DNA from: Herbaspirillum sp. DW155
GTDB lineage: Bacteria > Pseudomonadota > Gammaproteobacteria > Burkholderiales > Burkholderiaceae_D
Direction of reading: 5' to 3'
Length of the DNA: 64,000 bases
Assembly (NCBI RefSeq): GCF_037076565.1
Contig: NZ_AP029028.1
Coordinates: forward strand, 372,001-436,000
Part shown: in pieces, positions 44,727-53,861 of the stretch
How the letters are laid out: every line of letters begins with the position of its first letter
Numbering within the stretch: position 1 is the stretch's first letter
Translations under genes and position numbers: made by a program
Notes under the pieces: generated by a model
Databases searched by the model: none
The model's input: only the letters and a program-made list of their open reading frames with translations
What the model was told of the DNA's origin: nothing

Positions 44727-46109
44727 ATGCACATACACATCCTCGGCATCTGCGGCACCTTCATGGGCGGCCTGGCCGTGCTGGCCAAAGAGGCCGGCCA
44801 TACCGTGACCGGCTGCGACGCCAACGTCTATCCCCCCATGAGCACCCAGCTGCAAGCCCAGGGCATCACCCTGATCCAGGGCTTTGAGCCGTCCCAGGTG
44901 GAGTTGCAGCCTGATCTGTTCGTGATCGGCAATGTCGTCTCGCGCGGCAATCCGCTGATGGAAGAGATCCTCAACCGGGGCCTGCCCTACGTCTCCGGTC
45001 CGCAATGGATGGGCGAGAACATCCTGCAGGGCAAGTGGGTCCTGTCGGTGGCCGGTACCCACGGCAAGACCACCACCTCGGCCATGCTGGCCTGGGTGCT
45101 GGAACACGCGGGCTACCAGCCGGGCTTCCTGATCGGCGGTGTGCCGATGAACTTCGGCATCTCGGCGCGCCTGGGCAGCGATGGCCAGGGTGGGCCGTCG
45201 CCCTTCTTCGTCATCGAAGCCGACGAATATGACACCGCCTTCTTCGACAAGCGCAGCAAGTTCGTCCACTACCGCAGCCGCACCGCCATCCTGAACAATC
45301 TGGAATACGATCACGCCGACATCTTCCCTGATCTGGCTGCCATCGAGACGCAATTCCATCATCTGGTACGCACCGTGCCCGGCATCGGCCGGGTTATCGT
45401 CAATGGCCGCGAAGCCGCGTTGCAGCGCGTGCTGGCGCGCGGCTGCTGGAGCGAACGTGAAGATTTCGGCGTGGCCACCGGCCAGCCCGGCTGGTCGCTG
45501 CAGACCCGCGAGGATGGCCGTTTCGAGGTCTTCTTCGAGGGCCGGTCGCAAGGCACGGTGGACTGGTCGCTGACCGGCGAACACAACCGTATGAACGCCC
45601 TGGCCGCTATCGCCGCCGCCCGCCACGTGGGCGTGCCGCCAGCGCAGGCCATCGAGGCGCTGGGTGCGTTCCAGAGCGTCAAGCGGCGCATGGAGCTGCG
45701 CGGGACCGCCAAGGGCGTGGCCGTGTATGACGATTTCGCCCATCACCCGACCGCCATCGCCACCACCGTGGCGGGCCTGCGCAAGAAGGTCGGAGCGGCG
45801 CGCATCCTGGCCGTGCTGGAACCGCGTTCCAACACCATGAAGCTGGGTACCATGAAGGACGCCCTGCCGGGCAGTCTGGTGCAGGCCGATCTGGTCTTCG
45901 GTTTCGGCGCCCGGTCCGGGCGCGACGCGCTGGGCTGGGACCTGGCCGAGGCGCTGGCCCCGCTGGGCGACAAGGCCGCCGCCTTCGACGATCTGGATGC
46001 ACTGGTGCAGGCCGTCAAGGCCGCGGCCCGGCCGGGCGACCACGTGCTGGTGATGAGCAACGGCGGCTTCGGCGGCGTGCACCAGAAGCTGCTGGACGCG
46101 CTGGCATGA
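44727..46109 (+). CDS. mpl: UDP-N-acetylmuramate:L-alanyl-gamma-D-glutamyl-meso-diaminopimelate ligase
   Basis: 460-aa Mur-ligase-family enzyme that rejoins recycled tripeptide to UDP-MurNAc. The N-terminus MHIHILGICGTFMGGLAVLA is typical of Mpl. The ATP-binding P-loop is GTHGKTTTSAML, followed by EADEYDTAFFDKRSKF. Together with ampD (29297) and anmK (53862), it indicates active peptidoglycan recycling. It overlaps the next gene by four bases. Confidence 0.96.
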   Translation: MHIHILGICGTFMGGLAVLAKEAGHTVTGCDANVYPPMSTQLQAQGITLIQGFEPSQVELQPDLFVIGNVVSRGNPLMEEILNRGLPYVSGPQWMGENILQGKWVLSVAGTHGKTTTSAMLAWVLEHAGYQPGFLIGGVPMNFGISARLGSDGQGGPSPFFVIEADEYDTAFFDKRSKFVHYRSRTAILNNLEYDHADIFPDLAAIETQFHHLVRTVPGIGRVIVNGREAALQRVLARGCWSEREDFGVATGQPGWSLQTREDGRFEVFFEGRSQGTVDWSLTGEHNRMNALAAIAAARHVGVPPAQAIEALGAFQSVKRRMELRGTAKGVAVYDDFAHHPTAIATTVAGLRKKVGAARILAVLEPRSNTMKLGTMKDALPGSLVQADLVFGFGARSGRDALGWDLAEALAPLGDKAAAFDDLDALVQAVKAAARPGDHVLVMSNGGFGGVHQKLLDALA

Positions 46110-46696
46110 TCCTCTATCTGCACGGCTTTCGTTCCTCGCCGCAGTCCTTCAAGGCGCGCGTGATGGGACAGCGCATGGCCGAACTGGGTTTGCAGGATCA
46201 GTATGTCTGTCCGCAACTGCCCGCCTCGCCGGCCGGCGCCATCGCCCTGGCCGGCTCGCTCGTGGCCGGCGTGGACCCGGCGCAGCTGACCGTGGTCGGC
46301 TCATCCCTGGGCGGCTATTACGCCACCTGGCTGGCCGAGCACACCGGCTGCCGCGCGGTGCTGGTCAACCCGGCCGTGAAGCCGCCGCGCGATCTGCAAT
46401 CCTATGTCGGCGTGACCACGCAATACCATTCCGACGAACCTTTCGAATTCAAGCGCGAGTACATCGCCGAGCTGCTGGCCCTGGCCGTGCCGGCGATCAC
46501 GCGTCCCGAGCGTTATTTCCTGCTGGCCGCCACCGGCGACGAGGTACTGGACTGGCGCGAGATGGTGGCCCATTACCCCGGCGCGCGCCAGACCGTCATC
46601 GAGGGCAGCGATCACGGCATGGCCGAGTTCGCCGATCATCTGGACGCGGTGCTGAGCTTTTGTGGCGTGGACCTGCCCGGCAAGGCGGTGCGCTGA
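46106..46696 (+). CDS. YqiA/YcfP family alpha/beta-hydrolase
   Basis: 196 aa. The nucleophile elbow is GSSLGGYYATWLAE and the likely catalytic histidine lies in GSDHGMAEF. The N-terminus MILYLHGFRSSPQSFK is typical of the YqiA/UPF0227 esterase group. The start overlaps the mpl stop (ATGA) and its stop overlaps ubiC (TGATG). Physiological substrate unknown. Confidence 0.9.
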   Translation: MILYLHGFRSSPQSFKARVMGQRMAELGLQDQYVCPQLPASPAGAIALAGSLVAGVDPAQLTVVGSSLGGYYATWLAEHTGCRAVLVNPAVKPPRDLQSYVGVTTQYHSDEPFEFKREYIAELLALAVPAITRPERYFLLAATGDEVLDWREMVAHYPGARQTVIEGSDHGMAEFADHLDAVLSFCGVDLPGKAVR

Positions 46697-47310
46697 TGCC
46701 GCATGCTGTACGGATGGGGCGCTGGAGGGCGCACCCGCAGGCGCTGGCCTCGCTGCTGGCGGTTGATGGCGACCTGATGCGCCGCACCCGCGCCTGGCTG
46801 TCGGACCCCGGTTCCATGACGCTCAAACTCAAGAATCGGACCCAAAGCTTCAGCGTGCGCCTGCTGCGCCAGCGCCCGGGCCGCATCCTGGCCGATGAGC
46901 ATGAAGCCTTGTGCATATCGCCCCGCAGCCGCGTGGTTGAGCGCGATGTGATCCTGCTGGCCGACGGGCAGCCGGTGGTGTTCGGGCATACGGTCTTGTC
47001 GACCGGCTCGGTCAAGTCCGACTGGCCCTTCTTCAGCAAGCTGGGCACCACGCCCCTGGGCGCCAACTTGTTCTTTGATCCGCTGGTCGGGCGCAGCCCC
47101 ATCCAGTATGCTCGGCTGGCCGCCGGCCACCCGCTGATGCAGCGCATCGCGCTGGCCCTGCCCGAGACCGAATTGCCGGCTACCTTGCTGGCGCGCCGCT
47201 CCCTGTTTACACGGCGTGGCGGCGTGCTCATGGTGACCGATGTTTTCCTGCCGGCATTGCAGGCGCTCATGCGTCCGTTGCCGGCCCACGTACCGATTGA
47301 AAAGCGATAG
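46696..47310 (+). CDS. ubiC: chorismate lyase
   Basis: 204 aa. It converts chorismate to 4-hydroxybenzoate and pyruvate, the first ubiquinone-ring step. Family features include SVRLLRQRPGRILADE, RVVERDVILLADGQPVVFGHTVL and LGTTPLGANLFFDP, and the C-terminal LLARRSLF. The ATG at 46696 overlaps the previous stop by one base; an ATG at 46714 is possible. With ispB (14268) the window carries both the head-group and the tail step of ubiquinone synthesis. Confidence 0.92.
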   Translation: MPHAVRMGRWRAHPQALASLLAVDGDLMRRTRAWLSDPGSMTLKLKNRTQSFSVRLLRQRPGRILADEHEALCISPRSRVVERDVILLADGQPVVFGHTVLSTGSVKSDWPFFSKLGTTPLGANLFFDPLVGRSPIQYARLAAGHPLMQRIALALPETELPATLLARRSLFTRRGGVLMVTDVFLPALQALMRPLPAHVPIEKR

Positions 47311-47316
47311 AAGCAG

Positions 47317-49419
47317 ATGAATTTATTGTTCGAAGAATCCGGCGATTTCAAGGCCGGCTCCATCATGACCCAGCAGGGCGAGTCCTACCAGGTCGAGATG
47401 GCCTCCGGCAAGCGCGCCAAGGTCAAGTCGCGCGATGCGCTGCTGCAATTCGCTGCCCCGGCGCCGCAGGAACTGCTGCAACAGGCGCAAGCCATCGCGC
47501 AGGAAATCGATCTGGATTTCCTCTGGGAAGTGGCCGGCGAAGACGAATTCGGCTTCACCGACCTGGCCGCCGAGTACTTCGGCCATGCCCCGCTGCCGCC
47601 CGAGGCGGCCGGCCTGCTGCTGTGCCTGCATCATGCGCCGATCTATTTCTACAAGAAGGGGCGTGGGCGCTACAAGGCCGCCCCGCAAGCCTCGCTGCAG
47701 GCCGCGCTGGCCGGACTGGAAAAGAAGAAGCAGCAACTGGCTGCGCAGGCCGTGTATGTCGAGGAGCTCAAGGCCCACAGGCTGCCCGACGTCTTCCGTC
47801 CCATCGCGCTGCAATTGCTCTTCAAGCCGGACAAGAACGGCATCGAATTCAAGGCCCTGGATGCCGCTGCCAAGGAGCTGCAGACCACGCCGCAGCGCCT
47901 GATGCTGGCCGCCGGTGGCGTGGCCTCGCCCAAGGATCTGCATTACGCGCGCTTCCTCTACGAATTCTTCCCGCGCGGCACCGGCTTCCCGGCCATCGAC
48001 ATCCCGCCGGCCACCACCGATCTGCCGCTGGCTGATGTGCAGGCCTTCTCCATCGATGACGTGACCACCACCGAAATCGATGATGCCCTGTCCGTCACCC
48101 GCCTGCCGGATGGCAAGCTGCGCGTGGGCATCCACATCGCAGCGCCAGGCCTGGCCATCAAGCGCGGCGATGCCATCGATGCGATTGCCCGGGCGCGCAT
48201 GTCCACCGTCTACATGCCGGGCGAAAAGATCACCATGCTGCCGGACGACCTGGTGGCCACCTATACGCTCGATGCCGGTGCCGCCCGTCCGGCCTTGTCG
48301 CTCTATGCCACGCTGGACCCTGCCAGCTGGGAAGTGCTGGCCACCGAGACCCGCGCCGAGCGGGTACCCATTGCGGCCAACCTGCGCCACAACGATCTCG
48401 ACGAGCTGGTCACCGAGGAAGCCCTGGCCGAGAATCGCGGCGAGTATCCGCACAAGGAAGAGATCGCGCTCTTGTGGCAGTGGGTGCAATTGCTGGAACA
48501 GGGCCGCATGGCCAAGCGCGAGAGCTTCGGTCTGCGCCCGGAACAGAACAACCGCGTCGATTTCAATTTCTACGTCGAGAACGATGTGGTGAGCATCGTG
48601 CGCCGCCGTCGTGGCGCGCCGCTGGACAAGATCGTGGCCGAGCTGATGATCTTCGCCAACAGCACCTGGGGCAAGCTCATGGCCGATCACGGCGTGCCCG
48701 GCATCTATCGCGCGCAGGGCGGCGGGGCTGGAGGCTGGGCCGCCAAGATGCAGGTGCGCATGGTGACCCACGCCGCGCCTCACCAGGGGCTGGGCGTGGA
48801 TCAATATGCCTGGAGCACCTCGCCGCTGCGCCGCTATACCGACCTGGTGAACCAGTGGCAGATCCTGGCCTGCATCGAACATGGCGTGACCGCGCCGCTG
48901 GTGGCGCCCTTCAAGCCGCGCGATGCCGAGCTGTTCGCCATCGTCTCCGGCTTTGATGCGGCCTATTCGGGGTATGCCGATTTCCAGTCCACCATGGAAC
49001 GCTACTGGTGCCTGCGCTGGCTGGCGCAGGAAAACGCCCGTACCGTGGAGGCCGTGGTGTTGAAGGATGAAATCCTGCGACTGGTCGAGATTCCGCTGGT
49101 ACTGCGCATGCCGGGCCTGCCGCAACTGGCGCGCGGGTTGCAGGTCAAGCTGGACCTGCTGCGCTGGGATGAGGTCGACCTGAGCGTGGAGGCGCGCCTG
49201 CTGGAAGTGCCAGCTGCTGCCGCCCAGGCCCTGGCCACCGATATCGGAGAAGAGGACGAAGAGGAGTTGCTCGAAGGCATGGCCGCCATGGGCAGCGCAG
49301 AGCAGGGGGAACAAGCTGAGGCAGAACAGACGCAGGAGCAGGCCGGCGATGTGCCGGTGCCAGATGCCCCCGATACCGCCGACGCCGGCGAAAACCCGCC
49401 CGCCCAAGCGGCCCAATGA
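47317..49419 (+). CDS. RNB-domain exoribonuclease (RNase II family)
   Basis: 700 aa. The N-terminal third resembles the RNase II-like cold-shock/helical region, and the RNB catalytic core covers about 230-560. The metal-site segment appears as SIDDVTTTEIDDALSV, and a C-terminal S1-like region follows. The last 70 residues are Glu/Gln/Ala-rich and probably disordered. It degrades single-stranded RNA 3' to 5'. It starts six bases after ubiC. It matches neither RNase R nor E. coli RNase II closely by eye, so no gene symbol is given. Confidence 0.88.
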   Translation: MNLLFEESGDFKAGSIMTQQGESYQVEMASGKRAKVKSRDALLQFAAPAPQELLQQAQAIAQEIDLDFLWEVAGEDEFGFTDLAAEYFGHAPLPPEAAGLLLCLHHAPIYFYKKGRGRYKAAPQASLQAALAGLEKKKQQLAAQAVYVEELKAHRLPDVFRPIALQLLFKPDKNGIEFKALDAAAKELQTTPQRLMLAAGGVASPKDLHYARFLYEFFPRGTGFPAIDIPPATTDLPLADVQAFSIDDVTTTEIDDALSVTRLPDGKLRVGIHIAAPGLAIKRGDAIDAIARARMSTVYMPGEKITMLPDDLVATYTLDAGAARPALSLYATLDPASWEVLATETRAERVPIAANLRHNDLDELVTEEALAENRGEYPHKEEIALLWQWVQLLEQGRMAKRESFGLRPEQNNRVDFNFYVENDVVSIVRRRRGAPLDKIVAELMIFANSTWGKLMADHGVPGIYRAQGGGAGGWAAKMQVRMVTHAAPHQGLGVDQYAWSTSPLRRYTDLVNQWQILACIEHGVTAPLVAPFKPRDAELFAIVSGFDAAYSGYADFQSTMERYWCLRWLAQENARTVEAVVLKDEILRLVEIPLVLRMPGLPQLARGLQVKLDLLRWDEVDLSVEARLLEVPAAAAQALATDIGEEDEEELLEGMAAMGSAEQGEQAEAEQTQEQAGDVPVPDAPDTADAGENPPAQAAQ

Positions 49420-49474
49420 AGCAGTGCTGGCGTAGAATTGGCGCTGTGTCTATCGTCGTCGCTTCCCGTTTGCT

Positions 49475-50356
49475 GTGAATCTGTTTGCCCAACACCGTCT
49501 GCTGAGCCTGGCGCTCGGAATTTCGCTGCTGGTGCATGGCCTCTTGCTGGCCGTGCACTTTGCCGCGCCCGACGCCTTCCGCTTCAAGCCGTCCGACCCG
49601 GAACTGGAAGTCATCCTGGTCAACGCCAAGCATGACAAGAAGCCGGTCAACGCGCAGGCGCTGGCACAGGCCAATCTGGATGGCGGCGGCAATGCCGATG
49701 AGGGCCGCGCAAAGTCGCCGCTGCCGGACATGCAGCACGTGGAGAGCGGTGACAGCGTAAAGGCCGCACAGCGCAAGGTGGCCGAACTGGAACAGCAGCA
49801 ACGCAAGATGCTGGCCCAACTGCAGGAGGCCCGGCAGCACGTGGCCAGCGCCGACCTGCAAAAACCGGCCGAGACACCGCAACCGAACGCGCGCGAGCTG
49901 ACGGAAACCGCCAAGGCGATGGCGCGCATGGAAGCCGAGCTGGCCAGGGACATCGAGCAATACAACAAGCGGCCAAAGAAGACCCAGATCACCCCGAGCA
50001 CCCGCGAAGTGGGCTATGCGCAGTACTTCAAGGCCTTGCAGGACAAGGTGGAAAAAGTCGGCACGCTGAACTTCCCGACCCGCGACGGCAAGAAGCTCTA
50101 TGGCGAATTGCTGGTGGTGATTCCGGTGTTCCAGGATGGCAGCCTCTACGAGCGCGAGGGCGGCGTAGTGGTGCGTACCAGTTCGGGCAATGCGGCACTG
50201 GATCGTGCGGCGGTCGACATCGTGCGGCGCGCAGCGCCCTTCGGCCGCTTTCCGGAGAATATGCGCACCAGCGGCAAGGATGACGTGTGGGAAGTCATCG
50301 TGACCTTCCGTTTCACCCGCGACCAGGGTGTGCAGGCACAACTGGGCGCCAGCTGA
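49475..50356 (+). CDS. TonB-like energy transducer family protein
   Basis: 293 aa. One N-terminal membrane segment (about residues 10-28) is followed by a coiled-coil-prone Gln/Glu/Lys-rich region (about 88-125) and a C-terminal TonB domain (FPTRDGKKLYGELLVVIPV ... NAALDRAAVDIVRRAAPFG). The start is GTG. No exbB/exbD or receptor gene is adjacent, and the classical Pro-rich spacer is weak. It may therefore be a structural or TolA-like relative rather than a siderophore-uptake TonB. Confidence 0.8.
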   Translation: MNLFAQHRLLSLALGISLLVHGLLLAVHFAAPDAFRFKPSDPELEVILVNAKHDKKPVNAQALAQANLDGGGNADEGRAKSPLPDMQHVESGDSVKAAQRKVAELEQQQRKMLAQLQEARQHVASADLQKPAETPQPNARELTETAKAMARMEAELARDIEQYNKRPKKTQITPSTREVGYAQYFKALQDKVEKVGTLNFPTRDGKKLYGELLVVIPVFQDGSLYEREGGVVVRTSSGNAALDRAAVDIVRRAAPFGRFPENMRTSGKDDVWEVIVTFRFTRDQGVQAQLGAS

Positions 50357-50413
50357 CACCGGCGCGGCCCGGCCACTTACAAAAACAGATAACGAGGGAG
50401 CACCTAGAACACC

Positions 50414-51229
50414 ATGGATGAATACGTCGTCATCGGCAATCCGATTGCCCACAGCAAATCCCCCGAGATCCATGCGCAGTTTGCCGCCCAGACCGGCCAG
50501 TCGCTGCACTACGATCGCCTGCTGGTGCCGCTGCATGGCTTCAAGGCGGCGGTGCAGGTGTTCCAGCGGCGCGGCGGACGCGGCGCCAACGTCACCGTCC
50601 CGTTCAAGCTGGAAGCCCACGCCCTGGCCGATCACCTGAGCGAGCGCGCGCGCCTGGCCGGTGCGGTCAACACGCTCAGGTTCGAGGACGGCCGCATCCT
50701 CGGCGACAACACCGATGGCGCCGGCCTGGTCACCGACATCACGGTCAATGCCGGCCAGGCCCTGGCGGGCCGCCGCATCCTGCTGTTGGGGGCCGGTGGC
50801 GCCGCGCGCGGGGCCTTGCTGCCGCTGTTGCAGCAGCGGCCGGCCGAACTGGTGATCGTCAACCGTACGCAGTCCAAGGCCGACGAGCTGGCGCAGCAGT
50901 TCGCCGAATACGGCCCGGTCCGCAGTGCGGCCTATGCCGATCTGGGCGGCGTGTTCGACGTCATCATCAACGCCACCTCGGCCAGCCTGTCGGATGATCT
51001 GCCGCCGCTGCCGGTGTCGGTCTACGGCAGCGAGACCCTGGCCTACGACATGATGTATGGCCGCCAGCCCACGGTCTTCCTGCAGAGCGCCCAGCAGCAT
51101 GGCGCCAGCGTGCGTGACGGCCTGGGCATGCTGGTCGAGCAGGCCGCCGAAGCCTTCCTGCTCTGGCGCGGCGTGCGGCCGGCGACCGCCGAGGTGTTTG
51201 CCAGCCTGCGCCGGCAACTGGCGCAATGA
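50414..51229 (+). CDS. aroE: shikimate dehydrogenase
   Basis: 271 aa; NADPH-dependent reduction of 3-dehydroshikimate. Substrate motifs: [27 protein letters not shown] and GAVNTLRF with [11 protein letters not shown]. Cofactor motif: [13 protein letters not shown] with [11 protein letters not shown]. With aroQ (42946), two shikimate steps are in the window. It follows the TonB-like gene after 57 bp. Confidence 0.96.
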   Translation: MDEYVVIGNPIAHSKSPEIHAQFAAQTGQSLHYDRLLVPLHGFKAAVQVFQRRGGRGANVTVPFKLEAHALADHLSERARLAGAVNTLRFEDGRILGDNTDGAGLVTDITVNAGQALAGRRILLLGAGGAARGALLPLLQQRPAELVIVNRTQSKADELAQQFAEYGPVRSAAYADLGGVFDVIINATSASLSDDLPPLPVSVYGSETLAYDMMYGRQPTVFLQSAQQHGASVRDGLGMLVEQAAEAFLLWRGVRPATAEVFASLRRQLAQ

Positions 51230-51337
51230 AGACAGTCCGCTACACCTGTAGAGGACTGCAGGTGTGGATGACCGCAGGTCTGCATGACGCTATGATCCCG
51301 CAACGATAGAAATCTGGAACAGAACGACCACCGGTAC

Positions 51338-52045
51338 ATGAAATCGCTCCGCAAGCTGCTCTTCTGGATCATCGTCCTGCCCGTCACGCTGGTATTGCTG
51401 CTGCAGCTGTACTTCTTCGTGCAGATCTGGTGGTGGAAGGATCACAATCCCGAATCCACCAGCTTCATGCGCCAGCAACTGTCGCTGTTGCGCGAGAAGG
51501 ATCCGAACGCCCAGCTGCAATTCCGCTGGGTGCCTTATGCGCGCATCTCCAACAACCTCAAGCGCGCCATCATCGCCTCGGAGGATTCCAATTTCTCCGA
51601 GCACGACGGCATCGACTGGGACGCCCTGCAAAAGGCCTACGAAAAGAACGAGAAGAAGGGCAAGGTGGTGGCCGGTGGTTCCACCATCACCCAGCAGCTG
51701 GCCAAGAACCTGTTCCTGTCGGGCGAGCGCAGCTATCTGCGCAAGGGTCAGGAATTCATCATCACCTACATGCTGGAATTCCTGCTGGACAAGCAACGCA
51801 TCTTCGAGATCTACCTCAACGTGGTGGAATGGGGCAATGGCGTCTTTGGCGCCGAGGCGGCCGCCCAGCATTACTATCGCAGCAGCGCCGCCAGCCTGGG
51901 TGCCGAGCAGGCCGCACGGCTGGCGGTGATGCTGCCGCGTCCGCGCTACTACGACCGCAATCGCGGCTCCGGTTACCTGGCCGCCCGCACCAGCCTGATC
52001 CTGCGCCGCATGAACGCAGCCACGCTGCCGCCTGCGCACAAGTAA
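51338..52045 (+). CDS. mtgA: monofunctional biosynthetic peptidoglycan transglycosylase
   Basis: 235-aa GT51 enzyme that polymerises lipid II glycan chains. An N-terminal membrane anchor (residues 8-29) precedes the catalytic domain. Catalytic Glu82 sits in [16 protein letters not shown], followed by [15 protein letters not shown] and [13 protein letters not shown]. It has no transpeptidase domain. It lies downstream of aroE, as in many betaproteobacteria. Confidence 0.96.
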   Translation: MKSLRKLLFWIIVLPVTLVLLLQLYFFVQIWWWKDHNPESTSFMRQQLSLLREKDPNAQLQFRWVPYARISNNLKRAIIASEDSNFSEHDGIDWDALQKAYEKNEKKGKVVAGGSTITQQLAKNLFLSGERSYLRKGQEFIITYMLEFLLDKQRIFEIYLNVVEWGNGVFGAEAAAQHYYRSSAASLGAEQAARLAVMLPRPRYYDRNRGSGYLAARTSLILRRMNAATLPPAHK

Positions 52046-52184
52046 TCCGCCGCTCCTGTCGAGCTTGCTGCGGGCGCGCTTTGCGCTTGCCTGGCGCTGG
52101 GCTTGAACGTACACTTGCGCACGTTTCGCGCCTGTCGTCACGGGCCGCCTGTACCTCCCCCCGCGTTCCACCCAGCGAGAACCC

Positions 52185-53150
52185 ATGATCAATGTATTCG
52201 TGTTGCAAAACGGACGACTGAGCCAGGTCAACATCGACAGCCGGACCGACCTGGAGCAGGCCGCGCCGGTCTGGGTGGACCTGACCGAACCGAATGACGA
52301 GGAGCGCGCCTGGGTCAAGAGCATCTATGGCGTGACCCTGCCCGACGAGGATGAATTCAGCGACATCGAAGCCTCGGCCCGCTACTTCGAAGCCGAGAAC
52401 GGCGACCTGCACCTGCGCACCGACTTCCTCTTCGAAGGTGACGACGATTCGTCCTCCACCATGACGGTGGCCTTCATCCTGGCCCGCAACATCCTCTTCT
52501 CGGTGCACGCCGAAGACCTGCCGGTGTTCCGCCTGGTGCGCATGCGCGCGCGTTCGCGGCCCGGCTCCATCGGCGACTACCGCGACGTCCTGCTGGATCT
52601 GTATGAGACCGATGCCGAATATTCGGCCGATGCGCTCGAAGGCATCTATCAGAAACTCGAAGCGGTGAGCACCAGCGTCTTGAAGAAAAGCCTGTCCGAC
52701 CAGGCCGCCGCCGAAGTGCTCAACACCATCGCCCACGAAGAAGACCTGAACGGCCGCATCCGTCGCAACATGATGGACACGCGCCGCGCGGTGAGCTTCC
52801 TGATGCGCGGACGCCTGCTCAGTTCGGAGCAGTTCGAGGATGCGCGCCAGATCCTGCGCGACATCGAATCCCTGGATGGCCACACTGCCTTCCTGTTCGA
52901 CAAGATCAACTTCCTGATGGATGCCACGGTCGGCTTCATCAACATCAACCAGAACAAGATCATCAAGATCTTCTCGGTGGCCTCGGTGGCCTTCCTGCCG
53001 CCCACGCTGATCGCCAGCATCTACGGCATGAACTTCAAGGTCATGCCGGAGCTGGATTGGGTGGTCGGTTATCCGCTGGCCATCCTGATGATGGTCGGTT
53101 CGGCCATTGCGCCGTTCTGGTATTTCCGTCGGCGCGGCTGGCTCAATTGA
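52185..53150 (+). CDS. corA: CorA family magnesium/cobalt transporter
   Basis: 321 aa. A long acidic/helical cytoplasmic domain is followed by two C-terminal membrane helices. The signature GMN motif is present (SIYGMNFKVMPEL) at the first helix, and a basic C-terminus follows. It forms pentameric divalent-cation channels. The 139-bp gap upstream shows no regulatory leader recognisable as a Mg sensor. Confidence 0.94.
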   Translation: MINVFVLQNGRLSQVNIDSRTDLEQAAPVWVDLTEPNDEERAWVKSIYGVTLPDEDEFSDIEASARYFEAENGDLHLRTDFLFEGDDDSSSTMTVAFILARNILFSVHAEDLPVFRLVRMRARSRPGSIGDYRDVLLDLYETDAEYSADALEGIYQKLEAVSTSVLKKSLSDQAAAEVLNTIAHEEDLNGRIRRNMMDTRRAVSFLMRGRLLSSEQFEDARQILRDIESLDGHTAFLFDKINFLMDATVGFININQNKIIKIFSVASVAFLPPTLIASIYGMNFKVMPELDWVVGYPLAILMMVGSAIAPFWYFRRRGWLN

Positions 53151-53278
53151 GCCCTGTCTGCTGACGGCGACGTCCTCATTTCTCCGACACCGCTTGCCGG
53201 ACTTCTCCGATTCCGTACAGGGGCTGCGGGCGGCACACTGTTCTCATCGCCCATTGCCTTCATGCAGAGGAGAACACC

Positions 53279-53749
53279 ATGTCCGTCCGTCATCACTACA
53301 TTTCGCTGGCCGTGATCAGCGCCAGCTTCGCCGGCCTGCTGATCGGCTGCGCCAGCCCGCAACAGGCCCCCTACGGCGCCGCACCGACTTCGCAAAACGA
53401 TGAACGCGTGGCGGCCTATTCCGGCACCGGTGTGGTCGAGGCCATCGAAGTCACCCACAAGGAAAGCAACGGCGTGGCCGGTGCGGTCGTCGGTGGCGTG
53501 GCCGGTGGCCTGCTCGGCAACGCCGTGGGCGGGGGCACGGGGCGCGTGCTGGCGACGGTGGCGGGCGCTGCCGGTGGGGCCTATGCCGGTAACCAGGTCC
53601 AGCGCAACAGCGCTGCAGGCCAGCAGGCCTACAACATCCGCGTGCGCATGAGTGACGGCTCGCTGCAAACGTTCGCGCAGGAAGACAATACCGATTTCCG
53701 TGTGGGGGATCGTGTGCGCCTCGATAACGGTCGTATCAGCCGTTACTAA
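53279..53749 (+). CDS. glycine-zipper 2TM domain lipoprotein
   Basis: 156 aa. Lipoprotein signal with lipobox LIGC (Cys24). A Gly/Ala/Val-rich glycine zipper (GAVVGGVAGGLLGNAVGGGTG) at about residues 65-100 resembles the 17-kDa surface antigen / SlyB family. A C-terminal beta domain follows (YNIRVRMSDGSLQTFAQEDN). It is likely an outer-membrane lipoprotein involved in envelope integrity. It has an AGAGGAGA ribosome-binding site. Confidence 0.9.
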   Translation: MSVRHHYISLAVISASFAGLLIGCASPQQAPYGAAPTSQNDERVAAYSGTGVVEAIEVTHKESNGVAGAVVGGVAGGLLGNAVGGGTGRVLATVAGAAGGAYAGNQVQRNSAAGQQAYNIRVRMSDGSLQTFAQEDNTDFRVGDRVRLDNGRISRY

Positions 53750-53764
53750 TTGGGCTGGTATTTT

Positions 53765-53841
53765 GATACCGATCCGTTCGGTATCGAAATAAAAACAAAG
53801 AAATAAAAACAAAGCCGTCCGGTTCGACACCGGACGGCTTT
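53765..53841. terminator. tandem hairpins ending in a terminator between the glycine-zipper gene and anmK
   Basis: A first stem (GATACC/GGTATC, 53765-53785) is followed by A-rich sequence. A perfect 12-bp stem (AAAGCCGTCCGG and its complement, 53811-53841) with a 7-base loop comes next. It lies between convergent genes. Confidence 0.75.
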
Positions 53842-53861
53842 GTCGTTTCTGTCTGTGCGTG

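Noticed and set aside
44652-46082. Long minus-strand extension of the nucleotidyltransferase-like frame across mpl
   Set aside because: The extension is antisense to mpl; the conserved protein begins at 44651.
51338-52045. mtgA considered as a truncated penicillin-binding protein 1
   Set aside because: The length, membrane anchor and complete GT51 domain match monofunctional MtgA, so nothing is missing.
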